From a virus: a DNA stretch of 48,075 nucleotides. The position numbers were made by a program, and so were the translations under genes. Numbering within the stretch: the first letter of the stretch is position 1; each line of letters starts with the position of its first letter. The DNA is taken from positions 1 to 48,075 of IMG/VR virus record IMGVR_UViG_3300047508_000133, one strand, 5' to 3'. Below the pieces are notes generated by a model. It was given only the letters and a program-made list of their open reading frames with translations. It had not been told where the DNA came from and ran no database searches. Below are positions 16,631-24,911 of the stretch, in pieces.

Positions 16631-17167
16631 ATGAAGCTCGTCTTTTCGGCGCAGGAGGGAGCACTCCAGCGGCTCCTGGAGGACATCGAGCAGCAGGTCG
16701 ACGAAGCCAAGGCCGGCGCTGTGCAGGATGCCGCCAAGCTGGCGGTCACCCAGGGTCGGGCGAACATCGCGGCGGCCGGGTTCCCGGCGCAGTGGCAGAA
16801 GGCGTTGACGTCGAAATTCTTTCCGAACAAGGGCGGCGACCCGGCGGCCTTGATCTTCGATGCCAGCCCATTCGCCGGGGTGTTCGAGCGCGGCGCCAGG
16901 ATCGGGGGCCGGCCGCTGCTGTGGCTGCCGCTCGAGCGGAATTTGCCGACCGGCATCCATACGCCTCGTGCCTACCGGGGCAGGCTGGTGTCGGTGAACG
17001 TCACCGGCAAGCCGCCGCTGCTGTTCGACGCCGCCAAGCGCGAGCTGGGGCCGCTGTTCGTTGGGGTGAGCCAGGTCAGCATCCGCAAGCGCTTCGATCT
17101 CTATCGTATCTTCGCACAGGCGGCAGCGCGCATGGATGAGTTCTACGAGAACCGGATCAAGGGCTAA
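16631..17167 (+). CDS. DUF6441-like tail protein
   Basis: The 178-residue protein matches the DUF6441 phage family as remembered: helix-rich N-terminus, RANIAAAGFPAQWQKALTSKFFPN, IFDASPFAGVFERGARIGGRPLLWLPL, TPRAYRGRLVS and a GKPPLLFDA segment. Family members sit next to the tape measure gene and are taken to be minor tail proteins; their exact role is not known. It ends four bases before the tape measure ATG. Confidence 0.75.
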   Translation: MKLVFSAQEGALQRLLEDIEQQVDEAKAGAVQDAAKLAVTQGRANIAAAGFPAQWQKALTSKFFPNKGGDPAALIFDASPFAGVFERGARIGGRPLLWLPLERNLPTGIHTPRAYRGRLVSVNVTGKPPLLFDAAKRELGPLFVGVSQVSIRKRFDLYRIFAQAAARMDEFYENRIKG

Positions 17168-17170
17168 CCG

Positions 17171-20100
17171 ATGGCAACGATCAGTCAGCGCATTAGCATC
17201 GAAGGCGCCGATGACATCCGTAAGCAGTTCGATGAGCTTGCCAAGGCCGGCGCGGCGGCGTTCCAACAAATTCAGGATGCCGCCGAGAAAACCAAGGTTG
17301 ACCCGGCAGCGCAGCAGTCCTTCGAGGACCTCGTCGCCGCGGGATCGAAACTGGCGGGACAGTTCGATGAGCTTGCCAAGGCTGCCTCGCAATCGGCGCC
17401 GGAGATTGAGCAGGTCGGCAAGGCCGCTGCAGCGACGGGCGAAAGCCTTGTCGCGTTCGCCGACGCAGGGGACAAAGCCGCGCAAGCCATCACCGCGGTT
17501 GCCGACACAGGCAAGCAGGCCACGACCGAGGTCGCCAAATCGGGCGATGCGGCTGAGAAGTCGTCGGTCTCTTACGCAGACCTGACGCTCGCAGGGGACA
17601 AAGCCGCGCAAGCCATCACCGCGGTTGCCGACACAAGCAAGCAGGCCACGACCGAGGTCGCCAAATCGGGCGATGCGGCTGAGAAGTCGTCGGTCTCTTA
17701 CGCAAACCTGGCGCTCAATGTGGTCCGCACCGGCGCGTCGGTCGTGCAGGCGGGCGTAGGCATCGCTTCGGCTGGCACGGCAGCGGCGACGCTCGGCGTG
17801 CAGGCGATCGGCGCCGCCGCCGCCGTTGGCACGTTCGCCCTTACGCTTGGCAGTACGGTTGTTGCCGCCATTGGGGCAGCGATCACCGGCCTGGGCATCC
17901 TTACCTCCGCGCTGGAGCGAACTGCCTTCGACGTCGCGCGGCTGTCGGATACGCTCGATCACCTCGCAACGAATGCTAGCGGCCTTGGTCAATCGTTTAC
18001 GAGCTTGCAGGTCGGACAGCAGGCGTTCGCGCAGATCGGCATCTCGGGGGAAAAATTCCGCAGCGTTATCGCGTCGCTCGCCAAGGACCTCGAATCACTC
18101 AAACCTGGGGATGCTATCGAAGCCTCGACCAAGAAGATCACCGACGCGACAAATCAATTGCTTGCCGCCGAAAAGGCGCTGCTCGAGGTGCAGATCAAGC
18201 GCGAGGCAGAAGACATAAGCGCTCCGCGCGCGCCGTTCGATGCTCAACAGCGCATCCTGGCAATCACCGAGGAGCTCAATAACTCGACCCAAAAGCAAGT
18301 GGATGCCGAGAAAGACCTGAAGACTGCGCGCGAGGAGAGCGCCAAGGCCGCCGCCAACAATCTGACGAACATCTTGGAGCTCATGCAGCAGGTCGAGTTG
18401 AAAACGAAGGCGTCAGATACATTCATAGGACCCGTTCGGCCGACGTTCGATGCATTGACGACGATTGAGACCAAGATCAATGCGGTGAAGATCAGGCTGC
18501 AGGACGTCGTCAAGGCCGGCGGCGATGTTTCGAAGTCGCTGCTCAATATCATCGCCAACCTGCCGAAGGAAGACGCGTTCAAAGTCGGCGCAGCATTTGG
18601 TCTTTCGGAAACCGATGTCGACCGAATCCGCCGGTATGGGACCGAGGTCACGAAGATCGACAATCTCTTCGCGAAGATAAGAGGGGCCGGCGTCCTGATT
18701 TCCCCGTCGGATGCGACGACATTCGAGCAAATGAACGAGAGCAGCCAGCGCCTTGCCAGCGCATGGGAACGCCTCAAGCAGGCGTGGGCGTCGACGATCT
18801 TCTCGGGCCTGGCCGCGAGCGGCGCGACGGTGTTCAATAACTTAACTGCGCTGGCTGTGGAGTTTGCTGCCCTGGTCGTCGAGACATTCAATACGCTGAT
18901 CGGGCAGTTGTTCACGACGCTCGGCCAGATTGCTTCCGGCTGGGGCACCATCTTCAGCATGATCGGCCAAGGGTGGGTCGCCATCGGGCAGTTGATCGCC
19001 AGAGTGGTGACGACGACCGCCGGTGCCGTGGAATCCGTGCAGAGCGCGAGCGATCAAGCCACGGCTCTTATCGGGACGTGGATCACGACGCCGGTCGGAA
19101 ACGCCTGGCAATGGATCAAGGATACCTGGGACGGCATTGTGGCTTGGATCAGTGCGAAGATAGATCAGGCCACGGCTCTTATTACCGCCTGGGTCACGAC
19201 ACCGGTCGGTAATGCTTGGCAGTGGATCAAGGATAAATGGAATGCGATGCTGAAAGGCTTGGGGTTCGGCGGTGCAGCGCCGCCGGTTGGCGATAAAACG
19301 CCGCCTGTCGGTGCGGCACCGCCAGCCGGCGACAGTTCTGGCCTGGTGCAATTAATCGCCTCGCGCCGCAAGAGCGGCTCTGTTCCCCTGCCTCAACCTA
19401 TTCCAAGGGAGGCCTTCTCGGACGCCGAAGATTTGTTCGAGGAAAAGTTCAATAAGATTGCTGAACTTGTAAACAAGGCCGCGACGGCACTCGAAGATTT
19501 CAGGGAAATTCCGATTGATCAGAACGCTGAAAAATTGAAAGACGCGGTATTGGCTATTGCCCAACAACTTCCAGAAGTGGAAGGTATCGCTGCCGGCTTA
19601 ACGAAAATTCCACAAGTCGCGGATGCGATGGACGGTCTTAAAGCCGGGATTGTTGAAACCGTAAAAGGCGCTACGAAAGCACTCAAGGACTTTAATGCGG
19701 ACGCGGTGTTCGAACCCATCGTTGCAAGCGCGAGCAATGCGGCCGATCAGGTTAAAGAAGATTTCAAAGCTACACAGGACCCAAATGCCTGGCAGTGGAT
19801 CGTCGATACATTCAACAGCGTCGTGGGATCGCTCGGTTCCGCGATAGGCGAGGCCACGGCCCTCATTACGTCCTGGGTCACAACGCCGATCAGTAACGCC
19901 TGGCAATGGATCGTCGACACCTTCAACAGCGTGGTGAGCTCGCTCCGCTCCGCAATAGATCAGGCCACGGCGCTCATCACAACCTGGGTCACAACACCGA
20001 TCAGTAACGCCTGGCAGTGGATCGTCGATGCATGGAATGCGATGCTGCAAAAGCTGGGGTTTGGCGGTGGCGGCAGCTCGCCGGCTCCGGCAGGAGCAGG

Positions 20101-20929
20101 CGGCATGGCCTCGGGTGGCGTGGTGCGCGGGCGGCCAGGCACCGATACCAACCTGGCCTGGCTGACGGCTGGCGAGTTCGTCATTCGCCGTGAGGCGGTG
20201 CAGGCCTACGGCCTTGGCTTCCTGCACGCCATTAATGCCATGCGCGCTCCGCACTTCGCAGGCGGCGGCCTCGTCGGCATCCCGGCTTATGCTAGTGGCG
20301 GGGAGGTCATGAGCGGCATCCTGTCCGCTAAAGAGGTCGATCAAGTGCTCACCCGGGTGAGGGTAATGATCGACAACATAGCCTTGGCTATCGCCCAAAC
20401 GAATGATGCGATCATCGATAGCATGCGTCGCGTCATGCGGGACATCGACAGGGCGATGACGCAATTTTCGCAAAGCATTCAGTCTCTATTGGAGAGTACC
20501 AAGACGGCGTCGGATACGCTGTGGGATTTTCAGCAAAGCCATGCCAGCGGCGGCCTGCTCGGCGGTCGCGGCACCGGCACTTCCGACAGCAATCTCGCCT
20601 GGGTGTCGCGCGGCGAGTACATCACGCCGGCGCGGGCGGTAGCGCAGCCGGGCGTGTTGGACTTCCTCGAGGTGCTGCGGCGCTCGGGCGGCAATCTGCG
20701 CGATGTGCTCTACGGCATGACCCACTTTGCAATGGGTGGGCTCGTGCATGCGCCGATCGGCATTCCGGCCTTCGCCGGCGGCGGCATGAACCACGTCACC
20801 ATCCAGTTCCCCGGATTGCCGGCCATAACAGGGCTGCGTGCCTCGTCCGACGTGGTCGAGGAACTGCGTAGGAGCGCGGCGCTGGCGCAGGTGCGCTCGG
20901 GCGGCCGGAAGCCCAGCCGGTATTCCTGA
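17171..20929 (+). CDS. tape measure protein
   Basis: This is the longest gene (1252 residues), as expected for the ruler that sets tail length. The N-terminal ~180 residues are Ala-rich coiled coil with a 42-residue tandem repeat (99-182). Residues ~185-250 and ~550-625 are hydrophobic and could help DNA cross the inner membrane. Trp-rich 37-residue repeats with TTP-(V/I)-x-NAWQWI lie at ~630-700 and ~874-964. The C-terminus has two related Gly-rich blocks, each with S-GG-x-x-x-GRxGT-x-(T/S)-(D/N)-NLAWLT/VS and a GEF/GEY motif, typical of tape measure ends. The stop overlaps the next gene (TGATG). Confidence 0.92.
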   Translation: MATISQRISIEGADDIRKQFDELAKAGAAAFQQIQDAAEKTKVDPAAQQSFEDLVAAGSKLAGQFDELAKAASQSAPEIEQVGKAAAATGESLVAFADAGDKAAQAITAVADTGKQATTEVAKSGDAAEKSSVSYADLTLAGDKAAQAITAVADTSKQATTEVAKSGDAAEKSSVSYANLALNVVRTGASVVQAGVGIASAGTAAATLGVQAIGAAAAVGTFALTLGSTVVAAIGAAITGLGILTSALERTAFDVARLSDTLDHLATNASGLGQSFTSLQVGQQAFAQIGISGEKFRSVIASLAKDLESLKPGDAIEASTKKITDATNQLLAAEKALLEVQIKREAEDISAPRAPFDAQQRILAITEELNNSTQKQVDAEKDLKTAREESAKAAANNLTNILELMQQVELKTKASDTFIGPVRPTFDALTTIETKINAVKIRLQDVVKAGGDVSKSLLNIIANLPKEDAFKVGAAFGLSETDVDRIRRYGTEVTKIDNLFAKIRGAGVLISPSDATTFEQMNESSQRLASAWERLKQAWASTIFSGLAASGATVFNNLTALAVEFAALVVETFNTLIGQLFTTLGQIASGWGTIFSMIGQGWVAIGQLIARVVTTTAGAVESVQSASDQATALIGTWITTPVGNAWQWIKDTWDGIVAWISAKIDQATALITAWVTTPVGNAWQWIKDKWNAMLKGLGFGGAAPPVGDKTPPVGAAPPAGDSSGLVQLIASRRKSGSVPLPQPIPREAFSDAEDLFEEKFNKIAELVNKAATALEDFREIPIDQNAEKLKDAVLAIAQQLPEVEGIAAGLTKIPQVADAMDGLKAGIVETVKGATKALKDFNADAVFEPIVASASNAADQVKEDFKATQDPNAWQWIVDTFNSVVGSLGSAIGEATALITSWVTTPISNAWQWIVDTFNSVVSSLRSAIDQATALITTWVTTPISNAWQWIVDAWNAMLQKLGFGGGGSSPAPAGAGGMASGGVVRGRPGTDTNLAWLTAGEFVIRREAVQAYGLGFLHAINAMRAPHFAGGGLVGIPAYASGGEVMSGILSAKEVDQVLTRVRVMIDNIALAIAQTNDAIIDSMRRVMRDIDRAMTQFSQSIQSLLESTKTASDTLWDFQQSHASGGLLGGRGTGTSDSNLAWVSRGEYITPARAVAQPGVLDFLEVLRRSGGNLRDVLYGMTHFAMGGLVHAPIGIPAFAGGGMNHVTIQFPGLPAITGLRASSDVVEELRRSAALAQVRSGGRKPSRYS
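17465..17716 (+). repeat. 126-bp in-frame tandem repeat in the tape measure gene
   Basis: Two adjacent 126-base copies (17465-17590 and 17591-17716) differ at only three bases by eye. Each encodes 42 residues (AGDKAAQAITAVADT...SSVSYA). Such near-identity points to a recent duplication that would lengthen the tail slightly. Confidence 0.9.
19058..20063 (+). repeat. 111-bp (37-residue) degenerate repeats in the tape measure gene
   Basis: Units starting at 19058, 19169, and (by their NAWQWI segment) 19790, 19901 and 20012 keep an exact 111-base period within each cluster. They encode ATALI-x-x-W-(V/I)-TTP-(V/I)-x-NAWQWI plus a WNAML-x-x-LGFGG end. Both clusters finish with nearly the same GFGG linker, so the second cluster looks like a copy of the first. 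Confidence 0.85.
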
Positions 20930-21315
20930 TGCCCGCCCCGGCTTATACGCTGCTGGCGATCGACGGCATCGACTTCAGCCAGTATGCCGTGCGCGGCATC
21001 ACCATGACATTGACGCCGATCGCGCAGGCGACAAACGTGGCGCGCGATTGCCGCGGGGCGCTCGCCGACATCTCGGTCGAGCAATTCCGGCAGTATAAGG
21101 TGACGATCGCCTGCACCGATCATGAGGCGCCGGAGCTCACCGATGTGTGGCCCGGGGCGGACGTCACCATTACCTGCATTCCTGCTCTCGGCGCCGCCAA
21201 CACGACCGGCGACGTGCTGACCATTCTCGCCAAGGTGACGGCGTGGGACACCTCGCGCGACGAGTGGTCGGCAGAGGTGGCATGGAAGCTCGAGGCAGAG
21301 CAGAGGACCGTCTGA
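20929..21315 (+). CDS. minor tail protein, tail tip
   Basis: The 128-residue beta-rich protein (YTLLAIDGIDFSQYAVRGITMTLTPI...) lies between the tape measure and the large tail-tip protein, the usual place for distal tail components that begin the baseplate hub. The DGIDFSQYAVRG pattern is common in such proteins. No catalytic motif is seen. Start and stop are coupled to neighbours (TGATG at 20927). Confidence 0.6.
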   Translation: MPAPAYTLLAIDGIDFSQYAVRGITMTLTPIAQATNVARDCRGALADISVEQFRQYKVTIACTDHEAPELTDVWPGADVTITCIPALGAANTTGDVLTILAKVTAWDTSRDEWSAEVAWKLEAEQRTV

Positions 21316-21318
21316 CCC

Positions 21319-23301
21319 ATGCCCGCCGGGATGCCGTACTTTGCCTGGATCGATCCCGGCGAGACGGTATTCGGGCCCGAGCATATGCGCTGGGACGAGA
21401 GTGTGTTCTCGTTCACCTTGAAGCAGGACGAGGGCGATCCGGCGAGCCTGACCGTGGTGGTACGCCGGCCGCGCAACGAGGCCGGCAATGCGATCGGCCT
21501 GCTCGGGCCCGGCCGCAAGATTTGGGCGTGGTTCGCGCTCGACTGTGGCCCGGACCTGATCCGGTTTCGGGGCCGGCTCGTCGGCGTTCCGACCAGCATC
21601 TTCGAGGAGCTGGTGACGCTCGAATTCGTCGCGCGGCCGATCGATCTCGTGGCGCAGAAGGCGGCGCTCGCCGACACGCTGCGGGTGCTGCCGTACTACG
21701 ACGAGGTGGTGATCGATCCGACACGGCGCACCGACCCTGAGGTCGTGCTCGAGGGTTACAGCAAGATTTGGCATTACGATCGGGAGACCCTTGTTCTGAC
21801 CGTGTCCGACGAGATCACCGGCGAAGATGGCCTCGTGGAATTCGATGGCGCTAGCGAAGGCGGCAAGGTGCTCTATGACGGCCTCGCCCTCACCCTCACC
21901 ACCGGGCCGCTGGCGCGGGTCGATGTCAGCGCCGAATACACCTGGACTCAATCGGCGCAAGGCAATGTCGACCTGACCGGCTACCTGATGCGGAATTGGC
22001 CGGAGTCTTATCGAGGCTACATCACGTCGTATACCCTGACGGCTGACAACTGGCCGAAGGCTGGGGCCGGGATAGGCGACGGCTGGGTCGTTGCCAACGC
22101 GAGCGCCGACACGCCCTACAGCCTTCAGGTCAAGACCAGGATTTCTGGCAGCAAGCTGACGGTGACGAATCCGGACACCACGTGGTTTGGCACCTCGAGC
22201 TATACCACCACGTTCGAGGATACGCAGAGCTATGTGGATGCGCCGATCGGGATAGGTTTTTCCGAGCTGGTGACCAGTGACGTCATCAACGTGGGGAAAA
22301 ATAATTCGTATAGCCGCAGCTATTCGGCCACAGCCGCCTTTTTGCCGTTGAACTATACGACGGTCACACTCGTAGCAGCCTACACGGCGAACCGGCAATG
22401 CACCGAGGTCGTGACATTCTCGCTCTATGCCGATGTGCAGCCCGTCCTGACTGATCCGGACGATGGGGAGGCGCTGCTCATCAACGATGTCAAGTCGGTC
22501 AATCTAAGCGAAGCGATCGGCGCGGGCACAGGTGCCTATGTGCCGATCGGCGATCCGCGGCGGCGGTCCTATATTGCGACCGATCGCGGCAATCGAAGCC
22601 TCGAGCACCTGATCGCGCTGGCGCGGGCCCACCTGCTGCAACGGGCGCGCGTCGTGGAAATCGCGTTTGCTCCGAAACTCTCGCGCATGCCGGAAATCAC
22701 ACTGCGCAAGAACGCCTTTCTGGTCGAGCCGCGGGTCGGCGAAGCGCTGGGGAAGATCATCGGATATTCGCTGGCGCTGGACGGCTCGGACGGCCGGATC
22801 AAATGCGAGGTCCGCATCGGATGCGCCATTGGCTATGGCGGATCGGCAGTGGCCGCGGGCGGGGAGCCGACCTATTGCGACATCGACTATGTCGGTGCCG
22901 ACTATCAGCAGTTCACCGGCAGAACGGTCCTGTTCGACACGTCGGTCGGCTATCAGCCGCCGAGCTCGGCCCCGAACGACGACGGCATCGAGTTTCTGTC
23001 CGTTCTCACGGCGGAGGATGTGATCCAGACCGGCCTTGTCGTCGAAAACCCGCCTTCGGTGCAAGCGCCTATTCTGTTCCGGGCCGGCCAGTTTGCTTCG
23101 GTGCCGATCAGCGGCGCCGATATAGAGCAGATGAAGGAGATCCCCGCCGCGCGGAGCCAGGCCATCAGCAACGCAATGAAAGATTGCGAGACCAGCGTGA
23201 CCTTCAAGCTCAAGAGCATGTCGCGACAGTTTTCCAGCGACTACGCAGTGCAAGTCACCGATCTAAGTATTCCAACCGGCTATGATCTGGAGGCGGTATA
23301 A
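21319..23301 (+). CDS. tail hub/tip protein
   Basis: The 660-residue protein starts with a hub-like segment (VFGPEHMRWDESVFSFTLKQDEGDPASLTVVVRRPRN...GRKIWAWFAL) that resembles the N-terminal part of baseplate hub proteins. It continues with beta-rich insertions (about residues 190-390) and a conserved-looking C-terminal half (NRSLEHLIALARAHLLQRARVVEIAF...). It should form the ring that carries the receptor-binding proteins encoded downstream. Its TAA overlaps the next ATG. Confidence 0.7.
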   Translation: MPAGMPYFAWIDPGETVFGPEHMRWDESVFSFTLKQDEGDPASLTVVVRRPRNEAGNAIGLLGPGRKIWAWFALDCGPDLIRFRGRLVGVPTSIFEELVTLEFVARPIDLVAQKAALADTLRVLPYYDEVVIDPTRRTDPEVVLEGYSKIWHYDRETLVLTVSDEITGEDGLVEFDGASEGGKVLYDGLALTLTTGPLARVDVSAEYTWTQSAQGNVDLTGYLMRNWPESYRGYITSYTLTADNWPKAGAGIGDGWVVANASADTPYSLQVKTRISGSKLTVTNPDTTWFGTSSYTTTFEDTQSYVDAPIGIGFSELVTSDVINVGKNNSYSRSYSATAAFLPLNYTTVTLVAAYTANRQCTEVVTFSLYADVQPVLTDPDDGEALLINDVKSVNLSEAIGAGTGAYVPIGDPRRRSYIATDRGNRSLEHLIALARAHLLQRARVVEIAFAPKLSRMPEITLRKNAFLVEPRVGEALGKIIGYSLALDGSDGRIKCEVRIGCAIGYGGSAVAAGGEPTYCDIDYVGADYQQFTGRTVLFDTSVGYQPPSSAPNDDGIEFLSVLTAEDVIQTGLVVENPPSVQAPILFRAGQFASVPISGADIEQMKEIPAARSQAISNAMKDCETSVTFKLKSMSRQFSSDYAVQVTDLSIPTGYDLEAV

Positions 23302-23690
23302 TGGCGGGTTTAGAACTCGTTGTCCGACCGGTCGTGTTTCCCAACATTCGGCCGGCGCCGGCCAGAATGCTCGCGCCTGAGAGTAATCCCGACCAGGGCT
23401 TCGCCGTTATCAAAGGAACGGGCGGCAACCTCATCGATCTGCCGCATAGTTGGAGCGCCAGCCATTCAGAAACGAAGCAACAGCAGGAAACTAAACGGAT
23501 GTACGATGTAGAGAAGGTTTATCAAGTGGACGACAACGGCGAGATCAACAAGAAAAACTTCGTCGAGGTCGAACGCTTGAAGAAGGTAAGGCTCGATGAC
23601 GGAGGAGACCAAGGCGCGATAAGGGTGATTTATGCCGAGCCGCCACCTGCCAACAATATCGAGGTTAAATTCACCGACATGCTCCGATAA
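23301..23690 (+). CDS. tail tip accessory protein
   Basis: The 129-residue protein opens with LELVVRPVVFPNIRPAPARML and has a charged central region (WSASHSETKQQQETKRMYDVEKVYQV). No family is recognised with certainty. Being coupled to the hub gene (TAATG overlap) suggests that it joins the tail tip. Confidence 0.6.
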   Translation: MAGLELVVRPVVFPNIRPAPARMLAPESNPDQGFAVIKGTGGNLIDLPHSWSASHSETKQQQETKRMYDVEKVYQVDDNGEINKKNFVEVERLKKVRLDDGGDQGAIRVIYAEPPPANNIEVKFTDMLR

Positions 23691-23696
23691 TCCATC

Positions 23697-24491
23697 ATGA
23701 CGCTCATCTACGTCACCACAGGAGCATGGGGGGCCGGCACCGGCACGCCGAACAGCGCGGCGCAGGTCGACGGCAACTTTTACGATGTCGATCAGCGCAT
23801 CGTCGACTTGAATGCCGCGCTCGCCGAAGGCAAGCGCATCGACAGCGTCACTTACACAGCCAACAGCATGACGTTCCACTTCACCGATGGGACGTCGCAA
23901 GTCATTCCGTTGCCGGTCGCCGTCATCACATATGTGGGGCAGTGGACGAACGGCACGCCCTACACGACCGGCCAGATGGTTTCGGTTCGTGGCCTGGGCA
24001 TGTACCAGGTGCTCGTCAGCCACACCACGCCGCCGCTGCCGGCGGCTTTTGATCCGGCTGCGACGGATGGTTCCGGGAACCCTCTCTATGCGTTCTGGAT
24101 GCCGTTGTACGACGTCAACTACGATGCGGCGATCTTCGTGCCAGGCAGCGTTCAGCGCATCGCCGGCGAGGTGCTGTTCCAGGCCGTTGCCGGCCGGACC
24201 ATGCAATTGGTGAGTGGGAATGCGCATGCCTACGCCTATCTGGATGTAGGCATCGGCGCCGGCACTAATATCGTGATTTCGATCCAGAAGAACCGGGCCG
24301 AGATCGGCACCATCACGTTTGCGGCCGGCGGCACGCTCGACAGCGGCGGCGGTCAAAGCGGGGCCTTCAATATTCCGGCTACCGTGGACTTTGCCGAAGG
24401 CGACAGTTATGCGCTGCGGGTCACGGCTTCCAACAACGCTGGAGCGAGCGGCTTGTCGGTGACGCTGCCGTTCCTGCGCACGGATATCTGA
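23697..24491 (+). CDS. tail fibre or receptor-binding adaptor protein
   Basis: The 264-residue protein has a hub-docking-like N-terminus (YVTTGAWGAGTGTPNSAAQVDGNFYDVDQRI) followed by a region with a module resembling CBM5/12 (TYVGQWTNGTPYTTGQMVSVRGLGMYQVL) and a C-terminal jelly-roll-like domain. Position among tail tip genes and the sugar-binding-like module suggest host surface recognition. Its stop overlaps the small frame at 24491. Confidence 0.65.
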   Translation: MTLIYVTTGAWGAGTGTPNSAAQVDGNFYDVDQRIVDLNAALAEGKRIDSVTYTANSMTFHFTDGTSQVIPLPVAVITYVGQWTNGTPYTTGQMVSVRGLGMYQVLVSHTTPPLPAAFDPAATDGSGNPLYAFWMPLYDVNYDAAIFVPGSVQRIAGEVLFQAVAGRTMQLVSGNAHAYAYLDVGIGAGTNIVISIQKNRAEIGTITFAAGGTLDSGGGQSGAFNIPATVDFAEGDSYALRVTASNNAGASGLSVTLPFLRTDI

Positions 24492-24667
24492 TGCCGGTCG
24501 GGTCGTATTCTCCTGATGTGCTGACGCGCATCTTCAATGTGCATTGGATGGGTGGTCTGGCGGTGATATTTGGCGCCATGGACGAAGATGCCCCAGACCA
24601 AGGCAGTGCTGCCGTGAGCGAGGAGGTGACTGTTGAGCGAATAGAGGGATGTTGCCATGTCGAGTGA
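24491..24667 (+). CDS. possible small coupled protein
   Basis: A 58-residue frame (MPVGSYSPDVLTRIFNVHWMGG...) begins at the TGATG overlap with the upstream fibre gene and ends by overlapping the next gene by 11 bases. No family is known. It fills what would otherwise be a 165-base gap in a tightly packed operon, which is its main support. Confidence 0.4.
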   Translation: MPVGSYSPDVLTRIFNVHWMGGLAVIFGAMDEDAPDQGSAAVSEEVTVERIEGCCHVE

Positions 24668-24911
24668 TGGTGATGTGTTGGCGGGGAACACGAAGCGGAT
24701 TCTGGCGGGGATCGTCGAGCAGTTGACGGAGCATGGTTCTGGCGGCGGCGTGCTGTGCTCACGCGAGCAGGCCGAAAAGCTACATCAACGGGTGCTTGAG
24801 CTGTTCGATGAGCATGCGGCGCGGATGAGCAAGCGTCGTTCGATCTTATATCGAGGATGCTCGACTCTGTATGGCGCCGATGGCGAATTGGACGTGAACG
24901 GACGGTCATGA
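24657..24911 (+). CDS. small helical protein
   Basis: The 84-residue product is mostly helical (KRILAGIVEQLTEHG...SREQAEKLHQRVLELFDEHAARMS) with an agaggga ribosome site upstream. It is coupled by ATGA to the large lectin-like gene. It could be a chaperone for that fibre protein, as small helical genes beside fibres often are, but this is only inferred from position. Confidence 0.5.
   Translation: MSSDGDVLAGNTKRILAGIVEQLTEHGSGGGVLCSREQAEKLHQRVLELFDEHAARMSKRRSILYRGCSTLYGADGELDVNGRS

Noticed and set aside
16547-17992. 481-residue open frame on the - strand
   Set aside because: It is antisense to the DUF6441-like and tape measure genes, is Arg/Gly-rich, and its internal repeat only mirrors the 126-bp repeat of the tape measure gene. 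High GC3 opens such frames by chance.
20710-22398. 562-residue open frame on the - strand
   Set aside because: Antisense to the tape measure end and tail tip genes, which have clear family patterns. Composition (Arg/His/Gly-rich) is that of a shadow frame.
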